Shown: piece by piece, positions 48,901 to 60,941 of the stretch
How positions within the stretch are numbered: the first letter of the stretch is position 1
Layout of the letters: each line of letters starts with the position of its first letter
DNA from: Carallia brachiata
Lineage: Eukaryota > Streptophyta > Magnoliopsida > Malpighiales > Rhizophoraceae
Length of the DNA: 64,000 nucleotides
Assembly: GCA_021464245.1 (NCBI GenBank)
Contig: JADCRB010000064.1
Span: 3,014,275-3,078,274 of the forward strand
Direction: 5' to 3'
Position numbers and translations under genes: made by a program
Notes under the pieces: model-generated
What the model was told of the DNA's origin: nothing
What the model saw: the letters and a program-made list of their open reading frames with translations, nothing else
Database searches by the model: none

Positions 48901-51900
48901 CAAGCTTGCTGCAGGGGAGAGTGTTGCCAAGTCATCAGTATTACCTGGTACAATGAAATCAGTGACCGTATCAGCAGGTGGCAATTCGAGGGATGCAAAT
49001 TCTAAAATGTTGACTGGTGCTGGAACCTCAGATCCACCTCTGACACCGATCAAGGAGGAAAGGAGTAGCAGCTCGAGTCAGTCTCAGAACAACAGTCAAT
49101 CTTGTTCAAGTGATCATGCCAAACCGGTTGGTTCTTCATGCAGAGAAGATGCAAGGAGCTCCACTGCTGGTTCTGCAACTGTCAGTAGAGGTTCCAACGG
49201 TGCTTTTCGGCATCGAAAATCTAGCAATGGTATTCAGGCATCTGCTGCCTCAGGATTTCAGAAGGAGCCTGGGTCAGGGAAGTTTAATTCCAGAAAGAAG
49301 AATTCAACTGCTGAGAAGGACTCTCCAACTGGAGTTTCACATGATAAAACGCCTGATGTATCCGTTGTTGATCATGGAAATAACCAGAGACTCATTGTTA
49401 GGTTGCCAAATACTGGTCGCAGCCCCTCCAGGGGTGCTAATGGGGGCTCTTTCGAGGATATTGGTGCCACTGGTAGAGCTTCTCCTCCAGGTGAAATGCC
49501 TGATAATTATGATAGAGGAGTGAAGGGAACAAATGAAGTTTCACAGTGATGCTGGATCAAATATGACTTCGGATGTTTGCCAGGGGAAAGATGGATTGCG
49601 TGGGTCAGACGAAACTAAGGCGATACCTTTTTGTGATGAGCAGCTGAAAATTGGCGAAGATGCCATAAAAATAGTAGAAGAATCAAAGGATACTCACTCC
49701 TTATTGGGGGTTCTTCCTGGGAAGGGGCCTTTGTATGATGCTTCTTTGAGTTCTATAAATGCTTTAGTCGAAAGCTGTGCCAAGTTGTCTGAAGCTGGTC
49801 CCTCTGCTTCACCTGAAGATGATGTTGGGATGAACCTGCTTGCCAGTGTTGCTGCCGGAGAGATTTTAAAAACTGATATTGTGTTGCCTTTGGCTTCTTC
49901 TTTGAAAAATTCACCTGTAGAAGAGGGATCATCTGCAGGAAAAGATGGCAAATCAACACCCATGGGCAATGAAGTTGCTCAGATCCAAAACAAACCTAGT
50001 TACGTTGGGTGTGGTGACTCTATTGATGAGAAGCATGCATCTGTCGACTTGTGCCAGGTAAAAATGAAGGGAGATATCCCCCGCTTTCAATGCTCACTAA
50101 CACTTCTGTGGACGGGAAAATTGCTTTAGTTGTTTATGCTGATAAGAAAGGTGAAAACAGTGCAGTATTGAACTCTTTGCAGCAAACTGCCCAAGTCCCA
50201 CTCTTGGTATCTAATGTTAAGCCTTCGGATGCAACCTGTAGGACTTCTGTGTTGGTGTTGTCTAATCATTTAAAAATTGTGAGCCATACAGAGGTTGAAG
50301 GGGTCAGTCAGTCTCCTGAGCATAGAATATCTGGAGTTCAGTGGGACAGTAGCTGCAGTAATTCTGAATCTAAAATAAGGGGGAAGGCTAATGCATTTAA
50401 TGATGATAAGAGTGTTGATTTTACAGACGAAGGAACTGGAGAAAGCAATATGGCTGTCGTATCGGAATCAGCTGCTGTGAATGCAAAAAGTGACAAAGAA
50501 CTTGATGAAAAGTTTGTATCCTCATCGTTGGAGAATAGCTATCCAGAGCAAAATTTTGTAGATAAAGAGTCCCTTGCTGCTGTCTTGACAGAGCAGACAT
50601 TTTCACATAGTGCGGAAGTTGAGCAAGACTCTTCAGATAGACAAAGTGAGGATGCAATTCCACCATCTACGTCTGAAAACATGTTGCCTGTGGAGCCTAA
50701 GGCAGAAATCCCTTGTGATGTTAAGGTAGGAAGCCATGCTGAGCAGAATGAGAGTCCAACAAGTCTTGTTTCATCTGTTTCTGGACGCCATAGCGAATGC
50801 ATGAGAGAGAATCTCGATGCTTCAGGTGTATCTGATTCTTGTATGGAGTCATCGCCAATTGCAGTGCATGTCAGTGAACCACATGATAACTCTCGGATCT
50901 GTAAGTTGGAAAGAGTTGAATCAGAGAGGATGGAGGAACAGTGTGCTTCTAGTGCAAATGCTTCCATCTCAGCTGTAGGTTCAGGCATGGCTGTGAAACT
51001 GGATTTTGATTTGAATGAAGGCTTTTCTGCAGATGATGGAAATCACGTGGAGCCTGCTAAATCAATTGTTTCTGGGGCTTCGGTTCATCTTCCTTGCCCA
51101 ATGCCGATTCCCTTCTCTCCAATGTCAGGAAGCTTTTCTAATTCAATTACCGTGGCAGCCGCTGCAAAAGGATCATTTGTTCTTCCTGAGAACCCATTGC
51201 GGAGCAAGGGTGAATTGGGATGGAAAGGATCAGCAGCTACAAGCGCATTCCGACGAGCTGAACCCAGAAAAAATTTGGAGGTCCTCAATACAGGTGAAGT
51301 GTCTATGGTTGATGGTGGTGCCAAACATGGACGCCCTCCTTTGGACTTTGACCTCAACGTTCCAGATGAGAGGGTTCTGGAAGATGGCCCTTCTCAGAAT
51401 TCTGCTCGAGAAAATTCTTCTAAATTAAGTCCTCGTGACTGTTCTGCTGGCGGACTTGATCTCGACTTGAACAGGGTTGATGATAGCTCGGATACTGGCC
51501 TGCTCTCCAGCAACGCTTCTAGACTTGAAGTTCCCGAAGTTCCAAACAGGTTGTCATTGCCCAGTGCCTTATCTAATAGCGTGTCAAATCCATCAAGAGA
51601 TTTTGATTTGAATAATGGACCAAACATTGATGAAGTGGTCATTGAAACATCAGCACGCAATCAGACAATCAAAAGCAGTTTGCCATTTCCGTCACCTGTT
51701 CCAGCTGGGAGAATGACTGGTGCCGAATTTGGAACTTTTTCATCTTGGCTCTCTCCAGGCAACTCATATTCGGCCATTACAGTCCCATCCATACTGCCAG
51801 GTAGAGGGAGCAGAGTTATGTTGCTGCTGCTGGACCGCAGAGGATTTTGGCTTCTTCAGGCTGTAGCACCTCCTTTGGCCTTGAAATGTACAGGCCTGTT

Positions 51901-53100
51901 TTATCCTCGTCTCCTGCGATGCCATTTCCAACTGCGACAACATTTCAGTATCCAGGATTCCCTTTCGAGACTAGTTTTCCCGTGTCATCAAACACTTTTT
52001 CTGGTGCTTCAATAGCATATATGGATTCCTCTTCTGGTGGACCGCTTTGCTTTCCTACTGTTCCTTCGCAGATTGTAGGACCTGCTGGTGTTGTGCCATC
52101 TCCTTATCCTCGACCTTATGTGATGAGCCTTCCCATAGCTACTAACAGCAGCATCAGCTCTGATGGTAGGAAATGGGGAGGTCAACTTGATCTGAATGCT
52201 GGTCCTGGAGGAAGTGATGCAGAGCGGAAGGATGAGAGGATATCTTCAACAACAAGACCACATTCTGTTCCTAGTCCACAGAAACTGGTGGAGGAGCAGA
52301 TGAGGATGTATCAAATGGCTGGTGGCATAGGAAGTAGTGTTGTCAAGCGAAAGGAGCCTGATGGAAGCTGGGATCCAGCTGATAGATTTAGCAGTACAAG
52401 CAATCATCGTGGCAATAGATTGATGGCACATTGGTTCAATTCTTTATGCCCAGGTAAGCCCTTGTGACTGCATTGTTCTGGTTGTCAAAAAGTGAATAGG
52501 TAATTGTTTTTAGGTTTGAAGTTTCTCCTTATACCTTTCTTTAATTTGTTCCCATTTTCAAGGGACGCTAAACTCATCGAGGGGCTAAGGCCATGAAAAG
52601 ATTGGGCTTCAGTCGAGCTGTCCTGGGTAGAATGCAGATACTCAAACCTGGAGGTACTAAACGGAGATGCAACTGTTGTTCCTTTGATGTTAGAGAATGA
52701 ACAGGAGGAAAAATTCATCACCGAAGCACTGCCACAGGCTAGAAAGAGGTTTTTTTTCCCTGAAGCTGACAATTAGAGCAAGAAGCAGCCTAATCAGCTA
52801 AAATCTAGGGGTTGTGACGTTTAAAAGGCATTGAATGATGATGGATGTAGTCATCGAATTTTTTCCTCTTCTTTTGCTTGTGTACAGTGATATATGGAAA
52901 TGAATTTGGTTGTCTCAAAAGACGTTTGATACATTTTAGGAATTTTGATTCTAGTCTCTAGTATATTGGATGTTGCTAATGTCTTATAAGTGATAAGGTA
53001 ATTTGGAGGCAAGCCCGAGTGTCCCATTTTAAATTTCTTTCTTGGCCAACAAAAGAAATGTCACCCCTGATGTGTCATGTACTGTCTAATCTTAATTCTG
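45925..53100 (+). repeat. Tandem duplication unit 2 (about 7 kb)
   Basis: Partner of the unit at 37745-44600 in the same orientation; see that entry for the limits of similarity. Confidence 0.85.
46430..52418 (+). pseudogene. SUO: SUO-like BAH / TFIIS-N domain gene, copy 2, frameshifted
   Basis: Exon 1 is 46430-46543 (MLSVSPNSS start; the frame is open a little upstream but lacks an ATG), exon 2 is 47535-47906 and exon 3 starts at 47999. Exon 2 is an intact BAH domain (124 codons: CVGDCALFKPPQD to LWWLTDRDYIN). Exon 3 has the TFIIS N-terminal helical domain, a Ser-rich middle, GW/WG dipeptides (RVGWP, ELGWKG, RKWGGQ) and five DLN motifs (KLDFDLNEG, PLDFDLNVPDE, LDLDLNRVD, DFDLNNG, QLDLNAG). 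If unbroken it would be about 1,630 residues, the usual SUO size. Frame breaks relative to copy 1 lie near 48164, 48821 (GGAAC to GGAC), 49540, 50058 (GGAT to GGT), 51805 and 52393. The ancestral stop is TAG at 52416-52418. It is less damaged than copy 1. Confidence 0.75.
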
Positions 53101-54611
53101 GTTCTACATTTCCATCTTAGCATTCAATATCTTGAGCATTACAAGTCCCTGTGAACAAAGGAGTATAAGCTTGTGTAAATTATTACTTCTTGGATAACGC
53201 TTACATGATTTGTCCCTGATCCGCACCACCTCCTGTTGGAGTGCAGATTTTCATTAGTGGGTTGCCAAGGTTGAGAGTTGCTCCCAATTGTGCTTTGGAA
53301 CCTAAAAATTTTTCAATTAGAACGTTTGTTGGCATTATTATCACATGGCCTTTCATGCCTTAGGTGACGTCTAAAGTACGATTGTTGGAAACCATAACCC
53401 AACCTAGCACAATTGGCTATTTCAAGCAGCCTCAACGTCACCATCTTGAAACAAACAAGCTGGCTATTAATAATCTCCACAAGAAAGGGAAAATTCTCCC
53501 TTACTTGAAAAGAAAAAGGCAACCATATGTGGAGGGGGCAATGAGGAATCCGTCAGGAAAGATTACTGTGCATAACACAAATCAGGAAAATTTGGTTTTC
53601 CGGGAATCTGTAACACCACGGACCCTGCTCAGTTCTTGAAACTTATGACCATTAACCAAGCAAAACATTGACAGGCTGAAATGGGCCTTCGAGTTAAAAA
53701 CGTCCAGCTAGGCAACTAGTCGGGAACACCTTATCGCCTACAAAGAAAGCAAACTGGAGGAAATGGTGAACCTATTGACCAAGTTATCCAGAATTGTGGC
53801 ACATCAATAGACACAGATCACAATTCCAGCACTTCAAAAATCCCTGAGCAATAAACTCACCGCCGGAAACAGCTGCTTGGGTGGAAGGCAATGATAAGCT
53901 TGAAAGGAAAGCATACATTTGAGTTTAAGGTTTTACGGCTCACAGCATGGCGACCTATACATTCCCCACCATTTCTCCCCCTTCCCCAGACAATCGTCAA
54001 GAAGGCCCCTCCACCAATAAGGAAAGAACATACCAATAGTTTGGACACCAACAACATTCAAAGCAAGGGTAAGGGAAACCAGACAAACACCAAATTTTGG
54101 AAACAAATTTTTAGAAAGAGGTAGATTGTGTATTTTGACTCATAATTATATACATGGGTTTAAATTCAATTTCCCAAGAAAGTAAAAAAAAAAAAAAAAA
54201 CCACATGCCTACAATCTACATCTGCATGTGAAATAAGACGGGCTTCATAGAATGAATGGAATCAAGAGCTGCGTAAGGATGCCTTCTGAGCAAACTATTT
54301 AAGCATCGAACGTCTGATGATCAGACAACAATTATGTAACAAACTATTAAGTAGGCCACAGGGAACCATTAGAACAAGGATATAGCCAGGGAAAATGGAA
54401 AATTCTTGACAATAGCCACAATAAATCTTCCATCCAAAAACAATGCGAGGGAAAAACGAGTAGAACAGAGATTATTTTATTTGCAATTTTATCTCAATAA
54501 TCACAAAATGCAAATTATCTAGCGAACTCTAAACTAATGACTTTCATCTATATAAGCCTATTAAAACTGAACAATTTCAGTGAGTGTCTTGAGGACCTGC
54601 AGAGCCACTGC
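53101..54611. other. Intergenic, no recognised gene
   Basis: Frames at 53364-53639 and 53891-54124 match no known family. A poly-A run lies at about 54185-54201. Confidence 0.45.
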
Positions 54612-55163
54612 TCATCCTTCAACTGTGTTGCCAAGCATAAAAGAGAACAACTCACGAACCGGCGAGAATTCAACCAACCCAATGTCCATTGCATAGCCAG
54701 TAACAGGCAACTTCAAGTCTCTCAAAAGACAAAAAGCCTCTCCCATTCTGGCCTTTGGCACCTCCTGCGCCACGGCGCAATAAGGAATCCACGAGTCCCG
54801 GCGGTATTCTTCATTGATCTCAATCCCTTCCTTCTTCATTGCATCACAGAGCTGAGAGTGGAACTGAAGGAGCGAAAGCGAAGGCGTCGGGGCCAAGAAG
54901 AGGACATTGTTGTCACCTGGATGGCTCCCAACTGTGGAGAAAGATAAAGGCAATGGTTCCTGCTTTGAAGCAAAGATCTTAATGACTGATTCAAGCTTTG
55001 TGGGATCAATATAGGGGCTGGAATAAAGGGTTATGTGAGGTCGAGACTCAATTTCAATGAGCTGGGTGCTGATTTGACGGCGAGCTAGCACGTTCCAGGC
55101 CTTCAGGACCTGATTCTCCGGTGCTGGATCAAAATAAAGCTCAATTGCATAGCCTTCTGACAT
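54612..55163 (-). CDS. 2H phosphoesterase-like protein (RNA ligase / cyclic phosphodiesterase superfamily)
   Basis: Intronless gene of 183 residues starting MSEGYAIELYFDPAPENQVL. The superfamily hydrolyses or forms 2',3'-cyclic or 2'-5' phosphodiester bonds using two HxT/S motifs. The first is present (SRPHITLYSSP, about residue 40). The second position reads SWIPYCAVAQEVPKA instead of the expected HxT/S, so the second catalytic His is Tyr. Other conserved segments are DNNVLFLAPTPSLSLLQFH and GLVEFSPVRELFSF near the end. The frame extends upstream to a Met at 55316, but that extension is hydrophobic and probably leader. A plant protein of this kind is annotated in Arabidopsis; activity is not established from sequence. 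Confidence 0.88.
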   Translation of the reverse strand: MSEGYAIELYFDPAPENQVLKAWNVLARRQISTQLIEIESRPHITLYSSPYIDPTKLESVIKIFASKQEPLPLSFSTVGSHPGDNNVLFLAPTPSLSLLQFHSQLCDAMKKEGIEINEEYRRDSWIPYCAVAQEVPKARMGEAFCLLRDLKLPVTGYAMDIGLVEFSPVRELFSFMLGNTVEG

Positions 55164-57684
55164 TGAGAGCAAAGATTGACTAGCGTATAATATCCAAAGG
55201 TTGCAACTTTGGGCAAAAATTTCAACACCCAGAAACAAAAAATTGAGATTCAAGGATACCCAGATGAAGAAAACTGAAGAAATACTCAAAATTAGAACAC
55301 CCCAAATGAGAAACAACAGAAATAGAAAGACCCAGTTGAGATTGGAGGCTAAAAAGGCGAAAAACTTGCAGGGTGAGAATCACGAAGGGGAAATGAAGTG
55401 ACCCAGATAGAAAGAGGAAGGGCTAAAAGAATACAAGAGATTTAGGAATGGAATGAGCAAAGAGCAAATGTGAGATGGAAATTCAATTAGAAAGCCACAA
55501 TCAACTATGGGATCGAGGGGCAGGGAGATTAGAAGCATAGAAGAGCACGTGACACTGTGGAATGTCGGCTCAATCAAGGGGCGGCCACGACTGCCTAAGA
55601 TGAAAGAGAAAAGTGCACGGTTTTTAGGCATAATTTTTAGTTTAAGAAAATGTCTATTATTTAATAAATTTATAATTTTAAATAATAATATACATATTTT
55701 ATATAATAAAAATAAAATAATAAAATTTTATTATTTAAAATATAAATCTTATTGTTTAAATTTGAAAGTTTATTACATTTCCAAAATTTCTAAAATTTAA
55801 TTGGCCTAAAAAGTCTCGAGCTTCTCACATTTTTTCCAAAAAAAAAAAAGAGAGGGAGAGGCCACGACAAGACGACAACGGTGGAATGGCTCCATTAAGA
55901 TCAAAGAAATTGTGCCGATGAATAATTCGCTCTTTTTTTTTCTCTGTAAAAAAAAAATTCACTTATTAAAATAAAAAAAAGTAAATTTTTTAATAATAAA
56001 AAAAATATATATTATCAATATATAAGTCATTGTATATATAAGTAAAAATCGAGATTCACTTATTAATTTTTTATTCAATATCTTATATAAAGAAAAATTT
56101 TAAATAAAATATCGCGTTATATAAATCAATTCATTTTATAAAAAAAGCAAGGATAGTAAAACTTAAACTCAGACTAATGTAAAGACAAATTTATCAACTT
56201 AACATTCAACCTCAATAATTAAATATCTATCTCATTCACAATTAATTTTTATGTTATTTAAAATTAAATTATATAATACAACCTTGACGTTGGTACGATT
56301 TTTCTTTCTTGTGTACGTGGGGTGGCGGAGAAGCTGACGTCCCAAAGCCAATTTGACAGCTTTTCGAAGTCCCAACAATGCAACAACAAACCAGCACATT
56401 CCTCGGATTTATTAATGTTAATAATTTACTATGTTGCTGTTGGGGGTCTTAGCTTTGTAATTTATTATTATTTTTTTAATATTAGCTTTGGGGTATTTTA
56501 CTCCATTATTCAATTTCCAGACAATAGCGTTAGAATTTATGAATGTTGTGTAGAAGATGTACTGCCATTTTGCATATACAAAGTAGAGCCAAGCCGTAGA
56601 ATAGCCGGCAGATGAGGGGGCTGCTTAGTTATTAGTCCGGAATAGGAAATCGAAAACGACAACATTGACCTGCGGGAAAGGCCTAGCCACCAGGCCTACT
56701 CCTCCTAATCCCAACCCAAGATTCTTGGGCCAAGAGAGGTTATTTTGTTGGGCCAACAGAGGTTATTTTGTCCATACGCATTTGCCGTCTCCACTACTTT
56801 TGGCACCTTTAGCCCGAGCTCTCTCTCTCTCTCTCTCTAACCAGCGGAATTTGCAAGAATTAATCAACGGGTTGACTCAGTTGATAATTAGACGGGTTCT
56901 AAATAAATTTCACCTACAATGTCTGGAATTTGAAATCTAATTAGGACTCATGTTAGAAAGAGTTTTAACCTTTTAGTATAGTTTTACAAAAAATTATTGT
57001 CAAAACATTCATAATCCCAGCGTTGTTACTCTTAGCCACCATTTTCAAAAGAATTTGCAAGAATTTCTTGACAAAAAAAAAAATTTTTGGAAGATTTTGA
57101 CCACCGATATCAGACTGGTAATCCGGACCCTAAGCTAGTTACTTAAAAATTCAATTGGACTATTAATCTTTCTCGATCCAATTGAATTGACAGCCACCAA
57201 GTAACCCAAACCCGAGTTTTTTTTTTTTTTTCTTAATTTATTCTTTTTTTTAAATTTTAACGCATACATCCCAAAAGCAATGTTCATATTGATCCTTATG
57301 ACTGGTTCACATCCAGGGCCAAAGGATTCAATGTGGACCTCCAATTGCTCTTAGGGACGATCCCAAGTGAATGCAACTCTTCTTCGTAGGAGTAAGCTCA
57401 GAACATAAGAAACCATTCACACTTGATTATACAATTATGTACAATTGTATCTTGTATACTACGATAAATAAAACTCGAGCCTGAACATTTTGCCCGAACA
57501 TGAGAGCGTGTGACATGCAACAAAGGGAAGAGGTCGAGGCTTTGAGGAGACAACACAGGCAAATTTGACCCTTTGGGACTTCCCTCTAGTTGTGGTGCTC
57601 CGACTGCAGATGCATCCTGTTACAGGGAAGCATATAGGTATTGAACAATCTGTACAAGCCAGTCACTTATATAGACTCTTTGGC
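55164..57684. other. Intergenic, AT-rich
   Basis: No gene recognised. Includes the AT-rich repeat at 55640-55790, a CT microsatellite (about 56820-56838) and a possible tRNA-derived segment near 56865-56940. Confidence 0.45.
55640..55790. repeat. Dispersed AT-rich repeat, copy 2
   Basis: Resembles 5990-6170 in the order of its parts: aataataatatacatatttt, then aataataaaattttattatt, then aatataaatcttattgttt, then tttattacattt. Confidence 0.4.
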
Positions 57685-60057
57685 CTACACGTCTTCGTTT
57701 TTGTAGCTTTGCAATAGAGGGGCCTTATGGGAGGATGGACATTCTGAGCTGCCGGAACCAGAGTCCTGACCCGCTGCTTCTTTCGCTTTCCCCCACATTA
57801 CCGTATAAAACCCGATGGTTATTGTGGTTGCCCCAATGAGGCTGCAGAACACAAGGATCCAGTTATTTTGTCCAACAGAAAGAATACCAGTAATCAAGGT
57901 GGCAAAAATCTTAGTTATTCATTTATATAGTGCCTTCAAGGCAGGAGGGAAAGCGAAAACATAGACCGGAATGATTTTTTACGAGGAGAATGTTGGGAAT
58001 TTAGATGTTTCATACCTTCCAAGATGGAGAGTATCACCGAGGAACATGACACCCATGGCAACAGCAATGGCAATTGACAATGGCTTGAACATTGCTACAA
58101 AGAAAGGCCCCTTCAAGCGCAGGGCCCATGTGTGAACAGTATTGTTCAAGCAAGACCCGAAGAGTCCCTAAAGACACAAAAAGAAGAAAACAAAAGGAAA
58201 AGACCACCGATCAGATGCAGCAAGCATATTGAAAGCAAATCAAATCTCTTTTTGCATGCTACATTAGTCTCTTACCGAGCAGAGAATAGAGGCCAAAGCT
58301 ATATTTGGTTGCACAATCCAAGCACTCGAAGTTCCTTCTGTAATTAGAGCTACAATTGCTGCTATGATACTCACCGATAAATTGTAAAAGAAGACTACCG
58401 TTAGTTCTGCTGGATACTCTTTCATGATCTGCGTCTGAAAAAGTAGCACAAGGCAGGTCAAGTATCATTCTGGAAGCATTGCAGTTTCCAACTTTCAGCT
58501 GAAGCCAGAATTTTTACTTACATGGAGAACTATACCTGAACAATATACCATAGTGGGACTAGTATATACTCAGCTGTGAGCAAACTGCCCCCAAGGATCC
58601 AGTTTGGATTTGATGCGTGAAGAGGCTGATGAAGTAATCCAGATGGTGACGAGGCTGACACAATGGGCGGACCCTTATACAAAGTCACTACAAATGCACC
58701 TGTTATTGACACAATGGTGCCCAAGGCCTTGGCCTGACTACTTGTTCTTCTCCAACCAACACTTTCCATCCTTTTTGGCAGGCACATGGAGAAAAAGATT
58801 TGACATGAGAATTTAGCACATTAACAATTAGTGAGTGGTCCATGATAAGAAAAGGACACCTTACAGACTAACATGGTAAGGGCAAATTGAACTTATGTCT
58901 CAGTATGTAATCCATTTGACAACATGAAGGAATCATATTCCTTCAACATCCATAGGTGGGAACAAGACGCAGTATTGCTCACATAAATGCAGGGTAACAA
59001 CTTACAAGGGAGAATAAGATTTTTCATTGAAGTTCATGGTCTGTACATTTTTTTTATCTAATGTGCAGAACAAAAGCCTTAAGCATTTTCCATGATTCAA
59101 AATGCTACTTCCAGAGTTTGAGATTTCTTGGCACATGGTTCCCATTAGCCAATAACACAGAAATAGACATTGGGGATACCCAGGAAAGCACAAAAGCTGC
59201 ACACAAAAAATTGCAATCTAATAATAAGATGTAAGAGTGGCTTACAGAGGGACACATCTGTTCTAACAAATCGCAATTATTTGCCTAAATACCCCAGAAG
59301 TTAATTGCAGATTGACTTTGTCAGAATTGCAAAACAATATTAAGTGATTAAAGGGCCAAACAACAATTCTAATCAACCTGATTTTCAAAGAATAGGGTAT
59401 TCTTGATAATGCTATTGAAAGAGGAAAATACCTGAAAATGATAGCAAATATGAAGGTAAAAGCAGGTGTGAGGTTGCTGATTGCTGAAGCAAGAGTTGGT
59501 GAACTGTAACTGATCCCTGTGTATCCCAATCTGAGAAGAGCTCCTGCTTCACAACCCCAGCAAATCATAATTTATGAGCCTTTTGCTTTTCTTTGGAAAA
59601 AATCCTCATTGAAAGTTGGGACAATTCTCTCAATTAATGAGATAAACACATGGTTTTTATTTTTTTTTGACAAGAGATACTTACCCTATAAGACCAAGAA
59701 GACCAATTTTACACAGTATAGAGAAGCTTAGTGGAGGAAGAACACTTGATCTGCAGAGAAATTAAAACAACAAGAGAATTTATTCAATGATGCCTCGAAT
59801 TTGTTTATAAAAGAAAAAACACAGACTTAGTAATTATGAAGAAGAAGAAGAGGAAGAAGAAGAGACCTGGAGGAGATGAAAGGAGCAGGAAGGAGAACAA
59901 GAGCAGCAATAGCATAAGCATATACAACAAAAACATGGTAGCTCATGCCCTTCATTGAGGCTGCCTTGAAGAGTGTGTTCAATCCCACATTCACACATTC
60001 CATTGCCACCAGCACTGTGGATGGCAACACTTCTCTGTAACACTGTCTTCCTCCCAT
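57685..60057 (-). CDS. WAT1-related / UMAMIT-type membrane transporter, with one apparent frameshift
   Basis: DMT-superfamily transporter (EamA domains); UMAMIT members export amino acids and WAT1 exports auxin from the vacuole. The sequence is closest in my memory to Arabidopsis At3g28050. Seven exons: 60057-59867, 59750-59685, 59543-59432, 58770-58536, 58434-58276, 58167-58016 and 57841-57685. Motifs: [122 protein letters not shown]; the tail ends SYKNEDV. Hydrophobic segments fit ten membrane helices. In exon 3 the expected SSSQI-M-GYTGI is SSSQI followed by a frame change near 59525; two bases seem missing and no alternative splice mends it. All other junctions close. About 357 residues if unbroken. 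Confidence 0.8.
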
Positions 60058-60116
60058 CTCTCTCTCTCTCTCTCTCACTCTCTCTCAGCACACAGCATAT
60101 ATGACAAAGATTCAAG
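60058..60116 (-). promoter_or_regulatory. TC microsatellite in the WAT1-type 5' leader
   Basis: A CT/TC repeat directly abuts the start codon (about 60058-60087), GA in the gene's orientation. Such repeats in plant leaders are common and length-variable. Confidence 0.5.
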
Positions 60117-60882
60117 CTTCATGGTATTCTTCTTTATGTATATAGAATTTTGGCACTGCTAGGCGCGCTGGCAGCATTTTGGAAGAAAATTATTAAGACT
60201 TTTTGTTGGTAATTTACTTTTTTGCATCATAATGCACCTGTCGTCATCAGGATTATGATTATTGGTCAGTTTGGTTTTCTTTTTCTCCATATGAGACAAG
60301 AGAAGGTCGCTGATAAAATAAATCAATGCTCTCTGAAGTTAACAGCATATAGATTTGCTCAACCATCCATTGTTGACCTTGTTATTACGATCTTTCTTAC
60401 AACAAAGATTGCCTTGTAATTCTTTAGATAAAATTAAAATAAAATTAAAATGATATACACAATTATTTAAAACCGTTCGTTTAGAGGTCTATCTTACCAA
60501 TGGGTCCAGTGGAAAACCGAAAGGTTTCATTTTCAACAATTAATTTTGCATCTTGGTTTTGATATCATTTTGTTTTGAATATACATTATATCTTCGTTTT
60601 GCCAACATTTTCTTTTTAACTATAGCATCTTCATCAACTACTACACCCTTTCGGCCTGATCGTAAGCCTTGTACCAGAAGCCCCAATCCTCGGAAAGAAA
60701 ACTATAAATATTGTAACCCAGAATCATCAACAAAATTAATCTTGTCTTGGCGTATATATAATCCAAGCTTGTGTTGATATTATAGTAGTGGCACCCTTGC
60801 TAAAAAGTTCCAATTTAAATCCTCCACTCGTCGTCTTGGTAGCTCTGGAATTCTTGACAATTATTAACTGCCATTCGATGGG
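60117..60882. other. Intergenic upstream of the WAT1-type gene
   Basis: AT-rich; short frames only, none recognised. Confidence 0.45.
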
Positions 60883-60941
60883 ACAAAGCGGTCCACGTCT
60901 TCTTTTTTTTTTTTTTTTTAGCATACAAAGTGGTCCACCTC
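60883..60941. repeat. Poly(T) insert between imperfect 17-bp direct repeats
   Basis: acaaagcggtccacgtc (60883-60899) and acaaagtggtccacctc (60925-60941) flank a T run plus agcat. Two mismatches. Same structure as the inserts at 29922 and 33753. Confidence 0.55.
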
